Assembly (NCBI RefSeq): GCF_005771495.1
Contig: NZ_VAUW01000030.1
Span: forward strand, 1 to 51,057
Length of the DNA: 51,057 nt
Direction of reading: 5' to 3'
DNA from: Maribacter sp. ACAM166
Lineage (GTDB): Bacteria; Bacteroidota; Bacteroidia; Flavobacteriales; Flavobacteriaceae
The position numbers and the translations under genes were made by a program. Of this stretch, positions 34,490 to 43,297 are shown one piece after another; the first letter of the stretch is position 1, and the number at the start of each line of letters is the position of its first letter. The notes below the pieces were generated by a model that saw nothing but the letters and a program-made list of their open reading frames with translations, was not told the origin of the DNA and did not search any database.

Positions 34490-34804
34490 TACTTTTAAAA
34501 GTATCTTTAACTGATTCCTTTTTTGAAATAGATTTCACTTCTTCTTTCTCTGGTTCAGTATCATATTTTTCTTCCTCTATAAAACAAAGCTTAAGGCAAT
34601 CAGGCCAAAAACAATCCACAAAGCATTGAGAACTCGTTTTACAAGATTGATGGTAGTACTATCTAAATCAGAAAATTTTTTGCGCCGCTTCTTTAATGTC
34701 CATTTATGAAAGAGGTTTGTTAATATATATAACAGAATCACTCCTGCAATTACGATACCAACATAAATAAAATCTGAGCTGTGGATATTGAAATATTTTT
34801 TCAT
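34490..34804 (-). pseudogene. N-terminal fragment of a second MscS-type channel
   Basis: From ATG 34804: MKKYFNIHSSDFIYVGIVIA, a membrane helix, WTLKKRRKKFSDLDSTTINL and VKRVLNALWIVFGLIALSFV, the first two helices of a Bacteroidota MscS-like channel. TAG stops the frame at 34577-34579. Shifting one base continues EEEKYDTEPEKEEVKSISKK to about 34490, where the GC-rich element begins. The pore helix and beta domain are absent. It starts 55 bp after the end of the USP gene on the same strand, so it was probably its operon partner. Confidence 0.6.
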
Positions 34805-34858
34805 GTGTTTAATACCTTAAGTCAGGTCTATTTTGATGTTATTTTTGACTTGTCACCC

Positions 34859-35698
34859 TTATTCATTCAACACCAAAAAAGGTACTTTGGTATGGTAGCT
34901 GATTTCCTCCGCAGCGGGGCGGAACAAGATTCGTTGGAAGTAATTCTGGTTTTTCGCTACCATCGCAATCATGTCAATATCGCGACTTTCAGTAAAACAC
35001 TGTACTGCGGTTTCGAGTTTACTACCTTTAAGGGAATGGAAGCTATGGTTCACTTCCACTAAATAATCGGCTAGAAAATCTTTGTTCTTCAGTTGTTCTG
35101 CATTGAGCTCTTCCCCGTTTTTGGAAATATGTAGAATACGTAAGACAGCCTTGTTCATTGTCGCCATTTCAATCAAATCATCTAATACTTTTAGATTGTT
35201 ACCTAACTGATAATCCGTAGGATAAGCGATTTCTTTGGGCTGCGAATAGACTACATCTTCGGGAACTGCCAGCAAATTACATTTGACCTTGCTAATCACA
35301 TCGCCCGTGTTACTTCCGACAGTCACTTTTTTGAGTCCGGACGCGCCTTTGGTTCCCATAATAATGAGAGCGATATTTTTGTTCTTCACTTCGTTTTTTA
35401 TGGTGGTGATAAAATTGCTGTAGTACGTCAAGGGCACGAAAGTATGTTTGGTGTTAGAAAAGAGTTTTTCAACACGAGCCAACAATTCTTTTAAGTTTGT
35501 CATACTATTCTCCAAAAGGATGTCCGATAATTTCCCTGTTGAACTTTTAAGAGATGTTCCCGCACCTGAATAGGCAGTCACCAAATTGATATGTGTTAGG
35601 TAAAAAGTGCATTCTGTCTTTTGAAAAATTTCTAGGCCATACTTAAGGGCATTCTATGCGTTTTCTGAAAAATCAGTGGGTACAAGAATATGTCTCAT
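34859..35698 (-). pseudogene. Universal stress protein (tandem USP domains) with early in-frame TAG
   Basis: From ATG 35698: MRHILVPTDFSENA-stop-NALKYGLEIFQKTEC, continuing in the same frame through two USP domains of about 140 residues each. The first ends with IIMGTKGASGLKKVTVGSNT (the GxxG-x9-G-S/T ATP-binding loop). The second starts DYQLGNNLKVLDDLIEMATM and ends PAAEEISYHTKVPFLVLNE. The TAG (35654-35656) replaces the Trp usual in SENAWNALKY. Only one change is needed to restore 279 codons. Translation from an internal start would lack the first strand and the ATP-site Asp. An operator lies 53 bp upstream. Confidence 0.88.
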
Positions 35699-35720
35699 TT
35701 TTAGTTTTTGTTTAACGGCT

Positions 35721-35764
35721 TTAAATTAGAACGTTAAAATGCAATTCGAAATGACAATGGTCAT
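35721..35764 (-). promoter_or_regulatory. FNR-like operator and -7 for the USP gene
   Basis: ATGACAATGGTCAT (35751-35764) has perfect halves; minus-strand TAATTTAA (35721-35728) matches 4 of 6 fixed positions; spacing 36.5 bp. The start site would be near 35715, 17 bases before the ATG. Confidence 0.65.
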
Positions 35765-35829
35765 GTTGGTAATTCTGTTTTATCGACTCGACAAAGTAAA
35801 AATCTTATTAATTTGCAAGTAGAATTTAT

Positions 35830-37340
35830 TGCGTCTCAGAATAGTAAGTAGACGTAGGCCTTAGATTAAAAGACATCGGTTTGCCAACAAAGCAAAAATT
35901 TGGATTTTAAACACATCTGTTCTATCTCTATCAAAACCGGGTTGAGTCGAGCTTCCTCAGTCTGAGTTTAGAGGCCTACAACGATAAAGTCAATTCACTT
36001 GCCCAGATCCGTGATATCAATATTTTTAATTCTATGCCGCTCGGAACCAATTAAATATACTTTCCTATACCTTGATAGTTTGTGCAATGAAATCTTGGTT
36101 CTTAAAGGTCAATACCCTATAAAAAAAGAACAGACGACAACAAAGTGGATGCGATTGTAGGAGCGGCTATAACCAGTATGGGTGTCGGCAATTATTATAA
36201 AAGAAATAGGTCTTTATCTCCCATAATCGAAGTCTAAAAAAATATAAAAACTGAAAAATCATTCTAAGATAGTAAGGTGACCGTTATTTATAATCATGAA
36301 TTCATTAAATTGAGATGCTAAAAAGCGATTGTTGATGAAGTGTGTTGTAGCATCTAATCAAAAAGCCGATAGGAGATATCTTCAAAACCTATAATAAACG
36401 CTATCTATTTTACCTAGCTGATTATGATATCGGTCACTACCCTATTAACTCAATTATTTTTATAAGTTTCTCGTGCTTTATTCCTAGATAGACGTTTTCT
36501 AGTTTAAAAAGAATGGAGCGCAATTCAGTAGAAATTCTGCTTCCATCTAGTCTATTGTCTAAGCTTTTGAATAATCATTATAGCGATGAAATAATTAAAA
36601 AGAATTGGTTTTTCTGGGATGGCAAGCTTTTTCTTGATAGTATCGCTGAAAACCGCATAAAAACATACTCTGTGATTATAGTATCTTGAAACGTAAGAAA
36701 CTGACAGCTATAGGACAATTAACACTCTAAATAGAAATACAAAAAAATAAAAGAATGGAATTCTGAAAAAAGCTCACCTACTCTACTTTTCATTTTCACC
36801 TACGTAATTACAAAATCGATGGCTGATAAAAAATGGCAAGTGACTTGCATTATTTCGGAGGTTAACGATTTACGATAACTTTGAAAATGTAAAAGATGAA
36901 TGTTCCAAATTATTCATCTTAGAGTTGAATTTTTTAGATTTAATAATATGATTAAGGACTAATCAAAAAACTATAACGAACTCACAAAATTGATGACAGG
37001 AACCCTGTTTTGTTTTTATGTATTTGATTTTCAGAATTTTACTTAATTTTATTTAAAGTAAAATCCCGTTATTGACACCGTAATCTAAGAAGTACGTTAA
37101 TGAACGTAATATTAAGCGTTTTACTGATGCAAATTTACGAAGAAAACCATTAGGTTTTCTAAACACTACGATTCAGAACTTTCCTTGGCATCTTAAAGAT
37201 AAAATTGTCAACTCTGTAAATTCATTATTATAAATTTGTTTTCATTTTTTCGGGTTTATCAATTTATGCTAGCAGACTATGTTCCGTGGCTTATCATTTT
37301 AAATTAATACAGACTCATTAATGAACGTGATTTTGATTTT
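35830..37340. other. Gene desert with decayed coding scraps
   Basis: About 1.5 kb without an intact gene. Around 36130-36235 (+) a scrap reads DDNKVDAIVGAAITSMGVGN before a stop. Around 36511-36690 (+) MERNSVEILLPSSLLSKLLN leads to KKNWFFWDGKLFLDSIAENR. Neither is recognised. The 3' part (36900-37340) is plain AT-rich DNA. This looks like the eroded end of the stress island. Confidence 0.5.
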
Positions 37341-37349
37341 TATACAATT

Positions 37350-38189
37350 CTATAAGGTCTTTCTACCCATATAATCTTTTACAAACGAATGTTTTCCTTC
37401 TAAAAAATTTCTGGGGCTACTTCCTATCATTTTTTTAAAATCATTTATAAAATGTGCTTGGTCATAGTAACCACAATCTAATGCCAAATGATGTAATCTC
37501 TCTGTATTTGTAGTGTTTAACATTTCAAACACAGTATTTAATTGAATCACTTTACAAAAATATTTTGGCGAGATTCCTACCACCTCTTTAAATTTTCTTC
37601 TAAAGTGCCTTAAACTAATATCAACTAGCACCGACAACTCTTCTTGAGTTATGTTTCCTCCTAAAGAATATATTTTTTTTATAGCAGTTTCTAGCCATTT
37701 AATTTCTGGTCGCTTCGTGTCAAGAAGCGATTTTAAAAACTCAAATAATATTTTAATTCGATCATCTGTTGTTTTACAGGCTGATAGTGCTAACTGCAGG
37801 TCTTTATCTATTGCAATTGGTACTATATCTTGAAAATTGCACCATTTATTTAAAAAGTAAGATCCGGGCTTATTAAATAAGTAATAGGTTGTTAAAGGAT
37901 GAAGGACTAAACCTATTTGTCCAAATTTCCCTTGAAGTCTTATTGAAATATCTGCATCAAATATTTGACCTGCAATTTGCACCCTTGAACTCGGCTTTGT
38001 CTCAAAACCATCTACAGAAATTACAGGAACACTATCATATACATATATTAATACTGGGTACCCCGTAGCAAATACAGGATATAATGTATCCATTTTATAT
38101 TTCGATTTCCCTTCAATAATACTTACTACATATTTTTTAAGCTCATGTGGTATTTCATAAGATAAGTTAGTAGCAAAAGATTTTTTCAT
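37350..38189 (-). CDS. AraC-family transcriptional regulator
   Basis: A 279-residue protein with an N-terminal ligand-type domain of the DUF6597 sort (YPVFATGYPVLIYVYDSVPV; IAGQIFDADISIRLQGKFGQ; LHPLTTYYLFN) and a C-terminal AraC double helix-turn-helix (residues about 185-270): ITQEELSVLVDISLRHFRRK FKEVVGISPKYF, then LHHLALDCGYYDQAHFINDF KKMIGSSPRNFL, with the typical GYYDQAHF and SP-x-x-F signatures. It is intact and divergent from the DUF4412 gene with 149 bp between, so it is a candidate regulator of the secreted-protein cluster to its right. The effector is unknown. Confidence 0.88.
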   Translation of the reverse strand: MKKSFATNLSYEIPHELKKYVVSIIEGKSKYKMDTLYPVFATGYPVLIYVYDSVPVISVDGFETKPSSRVQIAGQIFDADISIRLQGKFGQIGLVLHPLTTYYLFNKPGSYFLNKWCNFQDIVPIAIDKDLQLALSACKTTDDRIKILFEFLKSLLDTKRPEIKWLETAIKKIYSLGGNITQEELSVLVDISLRHFRRKFKEVVGISPKYFCKVIQLNTVFEMLNTTNTERLHHLALDCGYYDQAHFINDFKKMIGSSPRNFLEGKHSFVKDYMGRKTL

Positions 38190-38247
38190 ATAAAATACAT
38201 TTAAAAATCGTGTCCGAAATATACAATGAATTAAGTATTAATACAGC

Positions 38248-38255
38248 TATGTTTG
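38248..38255 (+). promoter_or_regulatory. Perfect TAnnTTTG -7 element before the DUF4412 gene
   Basis: TATGTTTG lies 84 bp before the ATG at 38339 in the AraC/DUF4412 divergent gap. It contains no FNR-like palindrome at the island spacing, so this cluster appears outside that regulon. Confidence 0.5.
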
Positions 38256-38338
38256 GTATGACTCTAGGTAAAAATAATCATTTAAAAAAATTATTCACTT
38301 TTTAAAATTATAAAACCAAAAAGTAAAAAATAACAATC

Positions 38339-39193
38339 ATGAAAACACTAAAACCATTAGCACTAACCTTAATCTTTTTATTAATAGGTAGTTCTGCTCA
38401 AGCCCAGTTTTGGAAAAAACTAACTAAAAAAGCAGAGCAAGCTGTTGAAGAAGTAATTGTAAGAAAGACATCTGATAAGGCTGCTGAAATGGCTGAAAAA
38501 AGCATGGACAAAATTTTCGATATTGATTTTTCAGGTCCTCAAGTAGACCCTTCTATTTTACCTGAAAGATACGATTTTGAGTACAAGTACACCATGCAGA
38601 TGAAGCACAAGAAAGGCAATATGAATATGACCTATTACTTAAAACCTGACGCCAAGTATTTTGGATCTCAGCCAGAAATGGAGGATAATCCTATGGCAAA
38701 CGGCATGTTTATGTTGTTTGATCAAGAACTAGAAATCATAGTAATATTAATGGAATCCGAGAATGGTAAGTCTGGTCATGTGCTTAAAAGCCCAACTGCC
38801 GATATTGGAGAAATGGCAGAACAGGAAACCACCAATATTAATGATTACACATTTACAGAGTTAAGCACTAAAACCATATTGGGTTATGAATGTCAGGGCT
38901 TTCAAATGGAGAATGACGACATGAAGATGACCATGTATATAGCAATGGATTCTCCAGTAAGTTTTAATCAGGTATTTGGAGATCACATGAAGACGACACC
39001 AAAAGGCTTTGACCCGAAATGGCTAAAAAAGGCAGACAACAGTATCGTTATGGAAATGGATATGATTCATAAAAAAAAAGAGAAATATAATATGACCATG
39101 ACCTGCGTGGCATTAGAGAAATATCCAAAGACAGTAGTAGTTAGTGATTACGAATTTATGAAGCTTGGTGGAGACATTTCGGAAATTGACTAA
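38339..39193 (+). CDS. Secreted DUF4412 protein
   Basis: A 284-residue exported protein with a Sec signal peptide (cleaved after SAQAQ, residue about 22). It has an amphipathic Lys/Ala/Glu helix next and then a DUF4412 domain (residues about 75-280) recognised by YDFEYKYTMQMKHKKGNMNM TYYLKPDAKYFG, MLFDQELEIIVILM, TILGYECQGFQMEN and the YEFMKLGG ending. The family is periplasmic or surface-exposed in Bacteroidota with no known activity. A shorter lipoprotein paralogue is at 43298. It is the first gene downstream of the divergent AraC regulator and is complete. Confidence 0.8.
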   Translation: MKTLKPLALTLIFLLIGSSAQAQFWKKLTKKAEQAVEEVIVRKTSDKAAEMAEKSMDKIFDIDFSGPQVDPSILPERYDFEYKYTMQMKHKKGNMNMTYYLKPDAKYFGSQPEMEDNPMANGMFMLFDQELEIIVILMESENGKSGHVLKSPTADIGEMAEQETTNINDYTFTELSTKTILGYECQGFQMENDDMKMTMYIAMDSPVSFNQVFGDHMKTTPKGFDPKWLKKADNSIVMEMDMIHKKKEKYNMTMTCVALEKYPKTVVVSDYEFMKLGGDISEID

Positions 39194-39284
39194 TACAACT
39201 AGGTTCTTTTGAAGAATAATGTTCTATTTCTATTAAAGCCAATAACGATTAAACGAACAAAAAAAATATTATAAGGGAAGTAGA

Positions 39285-39434
39285 AATGGCAATATGCACG
39301 AATATGCTGCTTTTGGCGATGTCATGTGGTAAAAAAAGGGTCAAATAATTCCTTATTAGGGTTTTTAGAATTTGGAGACATCAATAAGGGAACTTATGTA
39401 CACCTTAATTACCGTTTTGAGTTGATAGAATAAA
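39285..39434 (+). pseudogene. Scrap of a lipoprotein / outer-membrane gene
   Basis: MAICTNMLLLAMSCGKKRVK (from about ATG 39286) resembles a lipoprotein signal, then stops. Another frame reads FLEFGDINKGTYVHLNYRFE to TAA near 39434, like the last barrel strand. Too broken to classify. Confidence 0.3.
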
Positions 39435-39483
39435 CATAGAAACACCAAATAAAATAGCAATTTTTTAATAAAAAATAGAAATT

Positions 39484-39894
39484 ATGAAAATTTTGAAAAC
39501 AACACTAGTAGTAGCGCTATTTATGTTAGGCATTATAAGTATAAATGCACAAATAGGAAAACCAATTAACAATCAATTAAATCTTAATAAAATAAAACCA
39601 AATAAACGACCTGAATTAAAGCTTAAAAAAAATGGATTTCAAGGCTATGTAACGAATCATAATGGTAAGGTTAAAATTGCTGGTGCTAAAATTATTTTTG
39701 AAAACAAAAATGGCAACTCTAAAAGACAAACGGTTATTTCAGGTGAATATGGTAACTATAAAATAGAGTTGCAACCAGGAAAATATTTGACGTATGGTAT
39801 AAAGTCCGGGTATATACCTTATGTAACCCACCCCAGTTATAATGTAGTACAGATAGGGTTTAGCACTTTAAATATTTATCTAGATAAGGAATAA
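39484..39894 (+). CDS. Exported protein with carboxypeptidase-regulatory-like domain
   Basis: A 136-residue protein: signal peptide (MKILKTTLVVALFMLGIISI-NAQ), a polar Asn/Lys-rich linker, and one carboxypeptidase-regulatory-like (Ig-type) domain: GFQGYVTNHNGKVKIAGAKI IFENKNGN, TVISGEYGNYKIELQPGKY (the classic G-x-Y-x-I/L-x-L-x-P-G-x-Y) and YIPYVTHP. This module usually prefixes TonB receptors or surface enzymes. Here it stands alone at the end of a short protein, so it may act as an adhesion or structural unit. Intact. Confidence 0.75.
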   Translation: MKILKTTLVVALFMLGIISINAQIGKPINNQLNLNKIKPNKRPELKLKKNGFQGYVTNHNGKVKIAGAKIIFENKNGNSKRQTVISGEYGNYKIELQPGKYLTYGIKSGYIPYVTHPSYNVVQIGFSTLNIYLDKE

Positions 39895-40024
39895 CTAGTT
39901 TTAAATATTACGAATCATCCCCCAAGATGGAACATTTTTTTAGCCAATTATCTCGATACTATCATGCCCTCTAAAAAATGGAAAAATTAATCATTATGAA
40001 TCAAAATTTATAAAACGCAAAAAA

Positions 40025-40387
40025 ATGAAATTTCAAAATTATCTTAAAACCTTAAAAAAATCAATTTTTAAATTAGTCTTAAGCCTATTCACTTTGGTGC
40101 TGTTAACAAACTGTTCTAAAGATGATGATAATGGTACTTCTTGCCTAAAAGGGAGTTGGGTACAAGAAGTATCTTCTGAATTAGAAGTATGGTTGGCAGC
40201 GGCAAGTTCGTATGGTGAAAACCCTACTTTAGAAAACTGTACCAGTTATAAAAGTGCCATTAACGGGTACTTAAATGCACTTGACAGAATTAAAAAATGT
40301 GTGCCCACCGAAAGCTTAAATGAATTTAATGCATCTATTGAAGAAGGCAAAGAAAGCCTTTCTAAAATTGATTGTTCTGAAAATTAA
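40025..40387 (+). CDS. Small lipoprotein, unknown function
   Basis: A 120-residue lipoprotein with a long signal region and lipobox LLTNC (acylated Cys at about residue 30) followed by SKDDDNG, the acidic export tag common on surface lipoproteins of Bacteroidota. The mature part is a helical bundle with four cysteines (LENCTSYKSAINGYLNALDR; IKKCVPTESLNEFNASIEEG), probably forming disulfides. No family is recognised. It is followed by another lipoprotein gene in the same direction. Confidence 0.7.
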   Translation: MKFQNYLKTLKKSIFKLVLSLFTLVLLTNCSKDDDNGTSCLKGSWVQEVSSELEVWLAAASSYGENPTLENCTSYKSAINGYLNALDRIKKCVPTESLNEFNASIEEGKESLSKIDCSEN

Positions 40388-40502
40388 ATCCATTATAATT
40401 TATAGGTGTACTGTTTATGTGATACTATCCATGTTAAGGATTTAGATTTTTGCCTTACAATAAAATATGAGTATAGATTAAGAATAATTTTATACGATAA
40501 TT

Positions 40503-41009
40503 ATGAAAACAAAGACAAGCAAAATAAAACACATATTATTAATTATCGGTGTATTCGCGATATTATTTTTATTTAATTCTTGCGGTAACAAGAATAGTCC
40601 TACTTCTTCGGAAAGTAACAACTTTTATTTTAAAGTCAAAATAGATGGAATTGAACACTCATTTAACAAGATGGTATTTGTGAATGCCTCTTTATTAAAA
40701 TTAGGTATAATTGCAATTAGCACTACTGATGGCAATGGAAATAATATTCAAATTGCTATTGCATCAAGTAATCCAGAAAGATTAACAGGTACAATTACAG
40801 ATGATTTTACTGGTAGCTTTTTTAACAAATCGCAGCCAGGATTAGTTTGGGATGCAGACGGTAAAACCCGTATAATAACTATTACAGAAAACAACGATGC
40901 TTACATTGAAGGTACTTTTTCATTTATAGGAAATGACCGAAAAAGTGATATCACAAAAGAATTTACAGAAGGTACTTTTAGGGCGAGAAAGCCTAAAAAG
41001 AAAAAATAA
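40503..41009 (+). CDS. DUF6252-like lipoprotein (paralogue 1)
   Basis: A 168-residue lipoprotein with lipobox LFNSC (Cys about 28) and a beta-rich domain: FKVKIDGIEHSFNKMVFVNA, IAISTTDGNGNNIQIAIASS, DAYIEGTFSFIGNDR and FTEGTFRARKPKKK at the basic C-terminus. The same layout (VDG near the start, Y/F-x-EGTFSF near the end, then ITxGxF) recurs in the genes at 45387 (broken) and 46846, so this is one of three paralogues. The function of the family is unknown. Intact. Confidence 0.7.
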   Translation: MKTKTSKIKHILLIIGVFAILFLFNSCGNKNSPTSSESNNFYFKVKIDGIEHSFNKMVFVNASLLKLGIIAISTTDGNGNNIQIAIASSNPERLTGTITDDFTGSFFNKSQPGLVWDADGKTRIITITENNDAYIEGTFSFIGNDRKSDITKEFTEGTFRARKPKKKK

Positions 41010-41062
41010 TACTATTTCCAAAAGTAAAATACTTACTAAACTATTTAAAAAAAACAATAGAA

Positions 41063-41491
41063 ATGAAAACATTATTAAATTATCCAGTCTGAATCTTATT
41101 GCTTTCTACTTCTTGTTCTAGCGGTGATGACAGTAAAGAAACTGAAATAACGTTAATAAATAAAACATCAGGAAATTGGACAGATAATTTTGGTAATTCC
41201 TATACCATTACCGGTAAGAGTATAAACATAGAAAATAAGAACATTTATAAAATATTAACAGACGGTAGTAATTTTATTATTTGCAAAAATGGTTCAAACA
41301 AGGCCTCTAGTGCTAATTTATATAGCAAATTCGTCTTTACAAACATATCAAGCAACAAATTAAATTATTGTCAATCATTTTTTGATAGTCCATCACAAGT
41401 ATTTATTGAAAATAAGGTGGAGCCTTCGGTTTTCAATAATTTAGAAGCTGGTTGCGGAGGTTTTCTTTGGTCAACAATGATTAGAGATTAA
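41063..41491 (+). pseudogene. Lipoprotein with TGA in its signal peptide
   Basis: From ATG 41063 the frame MKTLLNYPV-stop-ILLLSTSCSSGDD is a lipoprotein signal (lipobox STSC) interrupted by TGA 41090-41092. The rest (143 codons in total) is intact: KTSGNWTDNFGNSYTITGKS, ILTDGSNFIICKNG, QVFIENKVEPSVFNNLEAGC GGFLWSTMIRD. Translation might restart at TTG 41099, which would give the protein without a usable membrane-insertion signal. The C-terminal block is repeated as a scrap at 44070-44154, so a second copy once existed. Confidence 0.7.
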
Positions 41492-41649
41492 GTTTTCGCA
41501 ACTAAAATCTTTAAATAAAGAAATTACAAAAAGGAAACTAGCACTAAAATGACGTGTATAGAATTGGTAAATAAATCTACTTACACAATAGTTAGTGAGT
41601 ATGAAGTTAAATTTAAAAAATATCGAAGAAAATTATTAAAGTAAAAATT

Positions 41650-42087
41650 ATGATAACAAAAATTTTAACAACAGTAGTATTCTGTCTATTTACTTTATTC
41701 TCTGCAAAAGCACAAGAAGAGAATTTTGTCGTGCTCATTGGTAACAAAGAACATCAGGTAAAAAGGGTTGAGTTATTTAATAAAGAATCATTTAAAACAC
41801 TTGCAAAAAAATATCCAAAAAACATATTTAGTATTGGTTTAGTAAAAGGCAAATTTAAAGAAAGTAGAGGCAAAATAATGTTACAAAAAGAGTCTCGTAT
41901 TTATCTAGTAAATGCAGAATGGTACATTCCAGAACTAGACACATTTATACCTGGAGATCAGTTTATTCCGGAAGATCAATTCATACCTGGTGATCAGTTC
42001 ATACCCGGGATCAATTTTCTATAGGAGAAAATAAAGTAGAATTTCAAAAATCAAAAAAAGGCTCTGTTGTTCTAAAAGTTATATAGT
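41650..42087 (+). pseudogene. Exported protein with DQFIPG hexapeptide repeats, frameshifted
   Basis: ATG 41650 opens a signal peptide (cleaved after AKAQ, about residue 22) and a small domain (VLIGNKEHQVKRVELFNKES; GKIMLQKESRIYLVNAEWYI). This is followed by four tandem units of about 18 bp encoding DTFIPG / DQFIPE / DQFIPG / DQFIPG. The frame then goes wrong (INFL-TAG, 42022-42024). Restoring one G near 42009 gives a fifth unit GDQFSIGENKVEFQKSKKGS and a natural end at TAG 42085-42087. Slippage inside the repeat is the likely cause. The truncated 124-residue product may still be exported. Function unknown. Confidence 0.6.
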
Positions 42088-42096
42088 TGAAATAAA

Positions 42097-43293
42097 ATGA
42101 AAATTATGAAAATGAAAACTCACATATTATTCCTGTTAACCTTAATATATTTTCAACCGTGTATTGCACAGCAATCGCAAACAGATTTACCAAAAGTGGA
42201 AAACTATACCAAAGTCGAATTAGAAATTATGATGCAACCTTTTGGTTCAGAGAATCCAATATCCGTAGGTAAAATTACTGCAGACGGAACCATTCATTTT
42301 AACTGGAATACAGATATCAGTTCAGTTCAAGATACTGACCTCTATTTGTCCTCAATAAAAAGAGCCGTTGGTATGAATTTTTGTAACGACAAGGAAATAG
42401 AACAAAGTAATGAAGAAGCTAAAGCTGTAAATATAGATTATTTGTTTCTTTATAAATATGGGCAGGCAGTAGGTTCTATACATGCTAAAACTGAGTCCGA
42501 TATAGGCGAAAACAGACATTCAAGTTTGATTTTAGGGAGTACACTTTCTTGGGTTTATAGTGATAGTGATGCGCTCTTTAACGCAAAATGTACTGTGAAT
42601 TTTGAAAATGAAAACATTTATAAATTTAATGAGGTTACAAGCTACACTATCCAATTAAAAAAAGGGTGGAATATGATGCTAAACACCTTAACTGAAAAAG
42701 AAGATTGGACAAATGGAACTGAAAAAGGCAGTTTACCAAAAACCATGACTAAAACGTCAATAACAAAAATACCATCTACTATTAATTGGTATTTAAAGTA
42801 TTGGGCAAATGATGAACTATTAGAAATAAAACAACAACTTCTTAAACTTAAACCAATCAACAAAGAACACTACGGAAATTGGTTGCCAAAAAAACTTGGA
42901 AATTTAAAAAGAACAGGCTATGAAGTTGGCCAAACAATAGAGAATATGCCAACCCTTAATAATGTAAATCTACTTTTTGAAAAAGGATCAAAAACAATAG
43001 ACCTTACCATTGTTGATTGCGTAAGTAATAAAGATGCTGTAAGTATGTATACTTCAATGAAAGGTATGGTAAGTCGAGATTGGAAAGATAAAACCGAAAC
43101 AGGCTATAATAGCGCTACAGAAATGGATGGTAAACGTGTAATGACAGAGTATAATGAAAAAGAAGTAAAAACGATACTAAGTTATAATGCAAACGAACGA
43201 TTTGTAATTAAAGCAGAGGCAAATCAAATAACGCCAGAAGAACTGTGGGGTTATTTAAAAACATTAAATCTTGAAGCACTAATTAAAGAATAA
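42097..43293 (+). CDS. Exported two-part protein, founder of a local paralogue family
   Basis: A 398-residue protein with signal peptide (cleaved near CIAQ, residue about 25), an N-terminal half (VGKITADGTIHFNWN; LYKYGQAVGSIHAKT; KKGWNMMLNTLTEKEDW) and a C-terminal half (HYGNWLPKKLGNLKRTGYEV to GYNSATEMDGKRVMTEYNEK, ITPEELWGYLKTLNLEALIK). The two halves recur separately: both in the broken gene at 44195, and the C-terminal half alone in the lipoprotein at 47355. No known family is recognised. It is followed after 4 bp by a DUF4412 lipoprotein gene. Intact. Confidence 0.65.
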   Translation: MKIMKMKTHILFLLTLIYFQPCIAQQSQTDLPKVENYTKVELEIMMQPFGSENPISVGKITADGTIHFNWNTDISSVQDTDLYLSSIKRAVGMNFCNDKEIEQSNEEAKAVNIDYLFLYKYGQAVGSIHAKTESDIGENRHSSLILGSTLSWVYSDSDALFNAKCTVNFENENIYKFNEVTSYTIQLKKGWNMMLNTLTEKEDWTNGTEKGSLPKTMTKTSITKIPSTINWYLKYWANDELLEIKQQLLKLKPINKEHYGNWLPKKLGNLKRTGYEVGQTIENMPTLNNVNLLFEKGSKTIDLTIVDCVSNKDAVSMYTSMKGMVSRDWKDKTETGYNSATEMDGKRVMTEYNEKEVKTILSYNANERFVIKAEANQITPEELWGYLKTLNLEALIKE

Positions 43294-43297
43294 GAAA

